Assembly (NCBI GenBank): GCA_025526995.1
Contig: JAHLKG010000018.1
Coordinates: 496,001-560,000, forward strand
Direction: 5' to 3'
DNA: 64,000 nucleotides
From: Powellomyces hirtus
Taxonomy: Eukaryota > Chytridiomycota > Chytridiomycetes > Spizellomycetales > Powellomycetaceae
The notes beneath the pieces are model-generated. The model was not told where the DNA came from. It saw only the letters and a list, made by a program, of their open reading frames with translations, and made no database searches. This document shows, one piece after another, positions 56,628 through 64,000 of the stretch (position 1 is the first letter of the stretch; every line of letters starts with the position of its first letter). The position numbers and the translations under genes were made by a program.

Positions 56628-58853
56628 TCAGGATGCCATGATCCGGATTCCCAAGATGGATGAAAGCCTGCCCGCATCAGTCATCTTATATTTGGTGCAG
56701 AGACTGGCCTTGAGATCTGTGAGGAGGTTAGGCTGTGTGCGGGGGGCAGCCACAATGATATTGTCCACATATAAAGCAAGGAAGACAGGATGTCTATTTA
56801 CCAGCTTGTGGTAGAGGCAAGGTTCGCCAGTACAAGGCATAAAGCCAAGTTCAGTAGTAAGGAAACTATCGATGTCATTGTTCCAGACATAGAGACTTTG
56901 ATTGAGTGAGGCAACCTTGTGTGCAGAACGCAAGGGGCTGGGTGGAAGTTCCATGGAGATGATAAAGTCAATAAGCACATTGAGATAGGCGGTGACTACA
57001 TCCAGTTGATGAGCTTCTAGGTCCATCTGCGCACATAAGGCAAGAAAGAGGCGCAGAGCCAGCCAGCCCACAACAGGAGCATAAGCGTCTTGGGAGTCCA
57101 GGCCATGGCGTTGGGTAAAACCCTTAGCTACAAGGCAAGCCTTGAATTTGTTGATAGTGCCATCCACATTGCATTTAAGTGCAAAGACCCAGCGGGAATC
57201 CACAACGTTGGTGGGAGGGGCTGGACAGTCAACAACTGACCAGGTGTTGTTAAGGGTCAGAGAGTCAAGTTCGGCTTGCATGGCGGCTTCCCAGGAGACA
57301 CGGTGGTGAGAGGCAAGGGCCTGCTTGAGAGTATTGGGCACCTCGTAATCGCAGGGCACAGGAGTGGCTTCAAACATAGCAGTAGATGTCTGGAAGGCAT
57401 GGGTGCGTCGGGTGCATGATGAGTTGCCCAAGTCATTGTCCTCAAGGTATTGATTGAGAAGTTGGTGACAATGATCAAGCCGGTCTTCATCTTCCCAAGA
57501 GTTGTCAGAAGATGGATAACCTTTCCATTTCATGTAGAACTGGAGCTTGCCACGACGGTGGCAATGCTGCATGATCTTCTCCACTTCATACTCATCCTCA
57601 GATAAGGAAGATTCATCAGAAGAGCTGCCGGCAGAACAGAGCCAGACGTGGGGAGGTCATTGCCAGTGGGTTTGTCAATGGGAAGGTCTGCCACTGTGTA
57701 GTCTTGGAGTTGATGGAAGGAAAGAGCTGCATCCCAGAATAGTTTAGATTTGTCAAAACGGACATTGCGGGTTTCCACAATGGTTGAGGTGGCCGGATTC
57801 CAAATATGGTACGTAGGTGAGGAAAGGCCATAGTCAACAAGAACGCCAGTCCATGAACGTGAAAGGAGCTTGTCCTTCATAGGAACCGGGGTTACATAGG
57901 CGGTGCACCCAATGAGTTTGAGATGGTCCAGCTTAGGTTTGATGCTGGTCCAAGCCTCAAAAGGTGTCTTGGTATATCCACGGGTCGGTAGACGGTTACA
58001 TAGATAGTTTGCGGTATTCCAAGCTTCAGCCCAGAAATCCAGAGTGAAATGAGCTGCATGGAGCAGTGTACATCCCATGTCTGCAAGGGTGGTACAATGA
58101 GTACGTTCGACCGGATTTTGGAAGAAAGAATAAGCAGCCGTGGTGTTCCAGATGATGCCTTGGGAAGCACTCGAACCCTGAATCACATCGTTAAGGAATT
58201 CAGAGCCTTGATCTGTGTGGGCTTGCTTGATAGGGTAGCCACGTTGGGTCTTGTAGAGGGCAGCATAATCCAATAGGCAGGTATGAACATTATGGGCCGA
58301 CTTGTCCTTTAAGGGGTAGCTCTTGGAATAACATGTGTCTTGGTCAAGGATAACCAGACAATAGATAGCTCCTGATGGAGAAGGAGTTGAAACTGGTCCA
58401 AAGAGATCCACGTGGATCAGGCTGGAATCTTCAGGATAGATGGTGGGGTTGACTTTGGGTTGGCCACTCTATGGCCCTTGCCGAGCACATTCAGCACAAA
58501 GAGGGATGGCATCTGAAGGCGGTAAAGTGAAGGCAAGAGGTAAAGCAGTGGCCAGCTCTTTAAAGCGGTCATAGAAAGGGTGACCAAGTCGAGCATGCCA
58601 AAGGGGACAGTCCCCCAAAGAGAGGATAGTGGGAGCCCCAATAGCCAGTGCCAAGCTGGAGGCTGGTGGAGCCATCAGGTGAAAGGCAATTGCCGGAGAG
58701 CGTGCGGGGAATGGTAAGAGAGATCCTGTCTGGTAGGTCCATAAAACAATGGGTACGCTTGAAGGAAAGATTGATTCCCCGCTTTGACAAAGTAGGCTCA
58801 GAGAGTAGATTGTGGCAAAAGGATGGAACGAAAAGTACGTCCCGGATGATCAG
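56628..58853 (-). mobile_element. third copia-type retrotransposon, with chromodomain, truncated at both ends
   Basis: Minus strand. From right to left: DVLFVPSF..NLLSEP of the post-protease linker (about 58830), WHARLGHPFYDRFKEL with CAEC (58600-58480), integrase core (VDLFGPVSTPSPSG, AHTDQGSEFLNDVIQ, NTTAAYSFFQNPVERTH; 58410-57960), the integrase tail, a chromodomain (57596-57440), then RT (VSWEAAMQAELDSLTLNNTW, FKACLVAKGFTQRHGLD, QLDVVTAYLN, YVDNIIVAAP; to about 56640). RNase H and the 3' LTR are missing, cut at the second element. The RT active site is YVDN instead of YVDD. One frameshift at about 57530-57600 separates integrase from chromodomain-RT. The right end is broken by the gypsy LTR at 58854. 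Confidence 0.85.
57440..57596 (-). other. chromodomain inside the copia pol
   Basis: EYEVEKIMQHCHRRGKLQFY then MKWKGYPSSDNSWEDEDRL is a canonical chromodomain: Tyr-Glu-Val-Glu-Lys-Ile start, the aromatic W-x-G-Y pair and NSWE. It is in the same open frame as the RT that follows, so it belongs to this polyprotein. Confidence 0.9.
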
Positions 58854-59128
58854 TGTAATAATACTAGGTCCGTTGCCAGAGTCTAGTCTTCTATTCGGGA
58901 ATTCCCTATGTCTAATTCTACTGTAAGATCTCTAAGTCTTGAATACGCCCTTGTCGGAGTATTCCTACTTTTCTTCTGGACCGCAAGGTGGTCCTGGTCC
59001 TGTGATGGTCATCCGTAGCCATCCCTGAGGTCTAGTACCCTTCGGGATGCTGACGCTAGCATCCATCTTGCGCGGGGCCCTTCCCAATGCGTATCTAGGC
59101 TTAGGCTGGCGAGCCACGCCTCATTACA
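58854..59128 (-). repeat. 3' LTR of the Ty3/gypsy element
   Basis: Read on the minus strand it starts TGTAATGAGG and ends TATTATTACA (TG...CA, 275 bp). It is preceded on that strand by a purine run (CTAAGGGGGG, 59138-59129), the expected polypurine tract. Left of it the interrupted copia integrase-side frame stops. The direction fits the gypsy pol at 61.6-64.0 kb. The 5' LTR lies outside the window, so the pairing is inferred. Confidence 0.65.
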
Positions 59129-59138
59129 CCCCCCTTAG
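59129..59138 (-). promoter_or_regulatory. polypurine tract
   Basis: CTAAGGGGGG on the minus strand directly before the LTR; primes plus-strand DNA synthesis in LTR elements. Confidence 0.55.
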
Positions 59139-59159
59139 ATTCGCGGCTATCTCTTAGGC

Positions 59160-59405
59160 TCAAATCTCTTCAGCGAGGCGAAGCTTGCCTAAGCTTGGCG
59201 GCGGCGGGTTAACGGATGCTGACGTGGTTGTGGAAAGATGAGGCTGGGGAGGCAGCTCTGGCGCGGGTCGCGTCGCGGTAGTCTCCGGCAGGTAGTCTCC
59301 GCCCTTTGTGGTGCGTGAAGTTGTCGGAAAGTCTATTTCTCTCTTCGCAGGGGCCTTAGATGAATCACGAGTAGCTTCCTCCATGCGGATTTTGATAAGT
59401 ATCAT
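59160..59405 (-). CDS. short Pro/Thr/Ser-rich open frame next to the gypsy 3' LTR
   Basis: 81 residues on the minus strand (MILIKIRMEEATRDSSKAPA, then Pro/Thr/Ser-rich, ending KLRLAEEI). No recognised family. It could be the C-terminal tail of the gypsy polyprotein, separated from the chromodomain by the antisense gene and hairpin satellite, or a chance frame. Low confidence. Confidence 0.25.
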   Translation of the reverse strand: MILIKIRMEEATRDSSKAPAKREIDFPTTSRTTKGGDYLPETTATRPAPELPPQPHLSTTTSASVNPPPPSLGKLRLAEEI

Positions 59406-59472
59406 CTGCTGCGCTCCGCAGGGGATGAAACACTAACACCTGAATTTCCGAGCGTTCCCAGGCAGGTCAAGC

Positions 59473-59585
59473 CTTTAAAAGGTACTGCCCATTGAATCTC
59501 CCCCCTCTCGCTCTTCTTTCCTTTGTAGCTCGACACACACACACATCACACACACACACAACACACACATACATACATACACAAC
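59473..59585 (+). promoter_or_regulatory. TATA-like promoter and CA-rich leader of the RING-like gene
   Basis: CCTTTAAAAGGT (59472-59483) is TATA-like and itself nearly palindromic, followed by a CT-rich stretch and then CA and CATA repeats (about 59530-59585) up to the start codon. Confidence 0.55.
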
Positions 59586-60325
59586 ATGGCTGACGTCGCC
59601 AACAACTCTCCTCTCCCCTCTGACACCACCACCGCGGGCAAGTGCCGGCCCACCCAACAACTCGCGAAAGGCGCAACCAAGCGGGCCCAGCCCGCCCGGG
59701 TAAGTAGGGGTCGGTGCTCATCCTCGGTTGTGGCAATTCGTCTCATGTTCCCCGTCTTCCCTTGTTATCTACAGGACCCCTTGGTCCATAAAAAGTCCAC
59801 CTCCGAGAGGTCGGCCGACTTGCCTTCTTGCTGGAAATGCCGCCGTTTCTGCAAGAGCAAGATGTTCATGTCAGAATGCCACCATCTGGTGTGCCGGCCC
59901 TGCATCGTGGCGGCGGCCAAAGACACGGTATGTTCCCCCTTTGCTGAGAGGCGGCCTGATGTCTCCCTAACGGTGTGGTTCCTTTGTTCCTTTGCTTTCC
60001 AGAACGACGGCCCTCAGGGCCAGTTGACGTGCGGCGCCCCCCACTGCGACCGGGTCCTCTTCTTTGCGGCCATCCCCGCCGGGTGCCAGTTCGCTGGCTG
60101 CAACCATGTTGGAGCGGACCTCTGCATGTTCCCATGCAACCACCTCCACTGCATGGGCCACGTCTGCGCGTAAGTAGTACTCTTCGGCCTGCTGCTGTCT
60201 TACCTGACTAACTCAGCTCTCTTCGCAGCGAGATGAACGTGGCAAATTACACCCGCCTCCGGTGCAGGTTGGGCGACCGGTGCCACGGCAATCGGTGCCA
60301 ACTCTCCTTCACCAAGATTGGTTGA
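59586..60325 (+). CDS. RING-like Cys/His-rich zinc-finger protein, antisense inside the gypsy element
   Basis: Four exons (59586-59699, 59775-59927, 60003-60169, 60229-60325) with GTAAGT-type donors give 176 residues; all phases close and no stop interrupts it, in contrast to the broken pol around it. The N-terminus is disordered (MADVANNSPLPSDTTTAGKC). Then come CWKCRRFC, CHHLVCRPC and CGAPHC, whose spacing (C-x2-C-x12-C-x-H-x2-C-x2-C-x~24-C-x4-C) fits a RING finger, and a second Cys/His cluster (CQFAGCNH, CMFPCNHLHCMGHVC, CRLGDRCHGNRC) that could bind one or two more zinc ions, as in E3 ligases of the RBR kind or in DNA-binding proteins. No known family recognised. It is transcribed opposite to the gypsy pol, between its chromodomain and 3' LTR, and is followed by the hairpin satellite. 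Confidence 0.75.
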
Positions 60326-60594
60326 TTAGTTCTTCCCCCCCCTTTTTCTTGTACATACTTTCACTTGTTGTCCGTTGCTCCTTTGGGGCCTGGCCTTCGG
60401 GCCGTATAATCAAATTCAGTACCCAAACCTCATCGCTGTACTTGCCTTCTCATCGCTGTGCTCCCTTGAGCCTTGTAGCAGTTTGTATGCGTCCGCTGTG
60501 TCCAATGTCACTCGGCTTCCTCCCGGCTATGGTGCTCATGGTAGATTCCCTGCATCACACTTCCCCGTTGGGGAGACCGCCCAGCGGTTCCCCG

Positions 60595-61505
60595 GCCATC
60601 GTCCAACGATGCCGGTATCTCACCTAGTGAGGTCTACTGCCTTGCAGTCTTCGGCTCATTGCCCAGCGATCCTGGCATCCTGCCCAGCGAGATATGCTGC
60701 CCAGCAGCCTTCGGCCATTGTCCAACGATGCCGGCATCTCACCTTGTGAGGTCTACTGCCTTGCAGTCTTCAGCTCATCACCCAGCGATCCCAGCATCTC
60801 ACCTCGTGAGGTCTACTGCCTTGCAGTCTTCGGCTCATTGCCCAGCGATCCTGGCATCCTGCCCAGCGAGATATGCTGCCCAGCAGCCTTCGGCCACCGT
60901 CCAACGATGCCGGCATCTCACCTCGTGAGGTCTACTGCCTCGCAGTCTTTGGCTCATCGCCCAGCGATCCCAGCATCTCGCCCAGCGAGGTATGTCGCCC
61001 AGCAACCTTCGGCCCATCGTCAAACAATGCCGGTATCTTGGCCGAAGCCCCTCTCTTCCCCTTCGCGTGGGTATGTACTGCGGCCATGGTCCCCGCGGGT
61101 CTCGAGGTACGCTGCCATGCAAATCTGGTGCCGGTCACCTTGCATTTGCAAGCCGGTCGATGTCCAGCATCACCCTTCTCACCCAGTGAGGTACGCCACC
61201 CAGCGGCCTTCGGCCCATCGTCAAACGATGCAGGTATCTTGGCTGAGCCCTTCTCTTCCCCTTCGCGTGGGTATGTACTACGGCCATGGTCCCCGCGAAT
61301 CTCGAGGTACGCCGCCATGCAAATCTGGTGCCGGTCACCTTGCATCGGCAAGCCGTCGGCTCATCGCCCAGCGATGCCGGCATCTCACCCAGTGAGGTAT
61401 GCTGCCCAGCAGCCTTCAGCCATTGTCCAATGATGCTGGCATCTTTCTCACTGAGGTATGCTGCCCAGCAGCCTTTGGCCATCGTCCAACGATGCTGGAA
61501 TCTCG
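60595..61505 (+). repeat. satellite of CCA-loop hairpins
   Basis: About 900 bp built from a degenerate monomer of about 58-60 bp. Each monomer has three short hairpins with loop CCA or a near variant: CATCGT-CCA-ACGATG, CTCAC-CCA-GTGAG (or CTCGC-CCA-GCGAG) and GCTGC-CCA-GCAGC, joined by CTTCGGC and GGTATG or GGTCTACT strings. A longer segment (GGTATCTTGGC...GCAAGCCG) occurs twice, at 61031-61155 and 61231-61353, giving a higher-order period of about 200 bp. Open frames run through it in several phases because the period is near a multiple of three, but the composition says non-coding. Confidence 0.88.
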
Positions 61506-61568
61506 CACTAGAATGTCCTCTACCTCAAGTAGTATCTCTCTTATTAATTTACATTACAGCTCGCTATC

Positions 61569-61772
61569 TAGGTTCTCTTACGTCGCCTGGCTGCTAGCCT
61601 TTGGCCGCGATCCTCTCCGGGGTGCTCCCGGAGCCATTCTTCCAGTGCGGTCGTTCCCTTCATGTGTGCATACGGCTCCCACGTGTTCTGAGTGTTGTCG
61701 TAACCTGTCCACTTGACTAGGAACTGCTCGGTGTTCCTGTGTCATCTGGCATTTAGGATCTTGTCCACTTGG
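61569..61772 (-). other. C-terminal chromodomain of the gypsy integrase
   Basis: YQVDKILNAR, then TGA (61744-61742), then HRNTEQFLVKWTGYDNTQNT and WEPYAHM in the same frame: a chromodomain with one stop in it. Its place at the end of integrase marks the element as a chromovirus. Confidence 0.85.
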
Positions 61773-64000
61773 TAGGTCTCCTGACCATCTTCGTCCTTCT
61801 CGGGCTCAGGCGGGGCAGTGACCTGTCTGTACGGGGTACCACCCGGGTCATGGTAACGTCTCAGAATGCTGACACGAAAGACTGGGTGCAACCCTGTGAA
61901 CTCCTTGGGTAGTTCGAGCTCGTAGGTGTCAGGATGCGGGCCCTTGCCGCGTACTGTGAATGGTCCAATCCATTGCTCAGCCAGCTTTTTGTTCCTTGTG
62001 GTGACGCTGGTAATCGCAATACCCTCACGATGGAGTAAGACCTTGTCACCCTCTCGGTATGCTTCCGTGTGCTTCTTGCAGTCGTAGTACTTTGCCTGCT
62101 GGTCCTGTGCGTCTCGAAGCCGTTGCTGCACGATGCAGGTCACGTCGGCGAACTCCTTAATCCGTCTCTCCATGGCGGTTCGTGCCGATTGCCTTATCAT
62201 CTCTCCAGGGTTAGACGCTACCCATTGGTTCGGTACCCGGGGAACGCGGCCTAGGTCAATCTCGAAAGGGGGTAGTCCCGTCGACGTCTGCGGCGTTCGG
62301 TTGTAGTTATACTCAAGTGTAGGGAGTAAACTCTTCCAGTTGGAGCCGGCATAGTCAAGAAAGGGGACAATGATTCCCTTGATCGTCTTGATGGCGTTCT
62401 CCGCCTTGCTGTTGGTCTGTTGGTGTTGTGCCGACAAGAGTTCTTGCTTGACGTCGAGTGCCTGCATGAGGTACCGCCAGAATTCTGATAGCCACTTGGG
62501 GTCCCGATCGCTCACGATGGTGTGGGGTAACCCCGTGTGGCGAAATGCCTGTTCCAGAAAGAGTTGAGCCGTCTCCTGAGCTGTAGCGCGTGTGTTAGTA
62601 GGTAGGAGTATCACACGGCATGAAAGGTAGTCAACGATGAGGAGTACGGCGTCTGCCGTCTTGGTCAGTCTCTCGCCGGTGTGGTGCGGAGGGTTCTTCG
62701 TCACGTCGGGCTCTACCCGAGGTTCTCCCCCCTTAGAGCCTGACGTGGGGAAGAATATATCCATGCCGAGTTGTTGCCAACAAGCGTTGGAGATCGGTAA
62801 ACTGCGGAGGAAACCGATCGGCGTGGTTTGCTTGTGACGTTGGCAGGTAGGGCAGGTGCGGACATATTGGTACACATTGCGTTCCATGTGGGGCCAGTAG
62901 TACGACTCCAGAAGTTTGGCGAGCGTCCGTTGGACACCGGAGTGACCACTGTTCGCAAGGGAGTCGTGATGAATCTGAAGGAGTGGCCCCCGCAAGCTGT
63001 CGGGGATGTACCGACGGTCATGGTACATCAAGAATCGGTGCGGAGGGGAGTCCACTGTCCGGAATCGGCGCGCATGGCCGGACAGGTTCTCCTGTGGACT
63101 GTTGAGGGTTAGTAAGATGTTTTGGCCGAAATCATCCGGTGCGAGCGCTTGGGTCCAGTCCGCATCGGTCGGCATGTGCGTTGTGACGGGCTTCTCCGTC
63201 TGCACAATGGCGGTGACCACGTCGATCTTGGCCTGGCCGGTCGCACACTTGGGGGCGTAAGTCGGGTCGTGACTGAGGAAGTCGGCGATCGAATTCCATG
63301 TGCCGGGGAGGTATTCCACTGAGAAATCGAACTGTTGGAGGAACTCGACCCAGCCTGCTTGGCGACGTGACAGGTGGGGTTGTTCCTGGAGGTAGATCAG
63401 GGATTTGTGGTCGACAAACGCGCGGAATGGGCGGCCGATGAGGTAATGGCGGTTGGCGCGTATGGATTTGACTAGTCCCAGTAGTTCTTGTTCATGCACG
63501 GGGTATCAAGTCTCGGCGGGTTGCATCTTGCGGGAGTAGTAGGTCACCGGGCGAAGTTGCGGGAGATTGGCTAAGCCTGATTTGGTGGTTGGTAGTGGGT
63601 GAGGGTAAGGGAAATCCCCTTTGGCCGGCTGTGCCAGCCATCCGCCGTAGGCGTAGCCCAATGCGTCCGTGAACAAGTAGGTGTCGAGCGCCGGGTCAAA
63701 GTACGCTAGGGTGGGTGCCGAGGAGCATAATTCCTTTAAGCGATTGAATGCTCGATCTTCCTTGTCACCCACTGCCATGGGTGGTTGCCGGATTGCAAGT
63801 TCGTTAGTGGCAGGGCAATCTGTGCATACTCAGGAATGTATTCCTTGACATAGTTGACGAGGCCCATGAAGCTAAGGAGCTCCAGGGAGTTGGTCGGGCG
63901 AGGTCATTCCCGGACCGCGGTCACCTTGGAGGGGGCGATACTCAGGCCATCCTTGCCGAATCGGTGGCCGCAGAACTCGACTTCGTCAACGGCCCATTGA
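61569..64000 (-). mobile_element. Ty3/gypsy chromovirus pol, continuing beyond the window
   Basis: Minus strand, from the window end leftward: the end of RT (EFCGHRFGKDGLSIAPSKV and SFMGLVNYVKEYIPEYAQIA, about 63960-63800), RNase H (AYFDPALDTYLFTDALGYAY, EQELLGLVKSIRANRHYLIG; 63730-63390), integrase zinc finger H-H-C-C (HHDSLANSGHSG to CPTCQRH), core (GMDIFFP, IVSDRDPKW, NSKAENAIKTIKGI) and tail to the chromodomain. Three in-frame TGA (63906-63904, 63508-63506, 61744-61742) and one frameshift near 63780 break it. The long frame 63499-61742 is otherwise intact, so the element is fairly young. Confidence 0.88.

Noticed and set aside
60694..61395. A 233-codon open frame through the hairpin satellite, plus several others in neighbouring frames
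   Set aside because: The repeat period and lack of stops create open frames in several phases. There are no exon signals and no family resemblance, and the same sequence occurs as a lone unit at 17.67 kb outside any gene.
60595..61505. Regularly spaced repeats that could suggest a CRISPR array
   Set aside because: The sequence is eukaryotic, the repeats are degenerate hairpins without unique spacers of fixed length, and there are no cas genes.

Overview
The window looks like nuclear DNA of a zoosporic (chytrid-type) fungus. It combines fungal genes (a chitin-synthase regulator of the Skt5/Chs4 type, RAVE subunit Rav2/Rogdi, Gep4, Fsh1, Ufd2, Ada2) with genes typical of organisms that have a motile flagellum (an UNC119/PDE6-delta lipid-cargo carrier and a TSNAXIP1-like coiled-coil protein). 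Genes are dense and on both strands. They are split by many short introns (about 25-130 bp) with GTAAGT/GTATGT donors. The species assignment is inference from gene content; no rRNA or tRNA gene was seen.

Layout. About 1-48.3 kb is a gene-rich arm: Hst3/4-type sirtuin (+), an uncertain small gene (-), GEP4 (-), a rearranged HAD-phosphatase pseudogene (+), a U1A/U2B''-type snRNP protein (+), an MT-A70 methyltransferase-family protein with DPPL instead of DPPW (-), ADA2 (+), a split-SH3 protein (+), SKT5/CHS4 (-), a secreted protein (+), a Grx3/4 multidomain glutaredoxin (-), a class I/II aminotransferase (-), RAV2/ROGDI (+), UNC119-like (+), TSNAXIP1-like (-), an alpha/beta hydrolase (+), FSH1-like serine hydrolase (-), a mitochondrial-type RRM protein (+), ATG8 (-), a large Arg/Asp-rich protein (-), an intracellular LysM protein (+) and UFD2 (-). 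For most of these I derived exon boundaries in which every splice phase closes, so the models should be close to correct.

About 48.8-64.0 kb is a retrotransposon nest. From left to right it holds two related copia-type LTRs around a protease remnant; a copia body with a half-tRNA-iMet-like primer site whose gag is split by a 425-bp TA-flanked inverted-repeat element; a second, GC-richer copia pol riddled with C-to-T type stops; a third copia pol in the opposite direction that carries a chromodomain between integrase and reverse transcriptase; and a Ty3/gypsy chromovirus on the minus strand. The 3' LTR of the gypsy element interrupts the third copia element. Between its chromodomain and its 3' LTR lie an intact, four-exon, antisense RING-like zinc-finger gene with its own TATA-like promoter, and about 900 bp of a satellite built from short hairpins with a CCA loop.

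The same hairpin unit occurs once more, 43 kb away at 17.67 kb, directly beside two telomere-type TTAGGG repeats. That dispersed hairpin family, the captured antisense gene and the chromodomain-bearing copia element are the most unusual signals in the window. The MTA9-like MT-A70 protein (a possible part of a DNA adenine methylation system) and the inversion-broken HAD gene come next.
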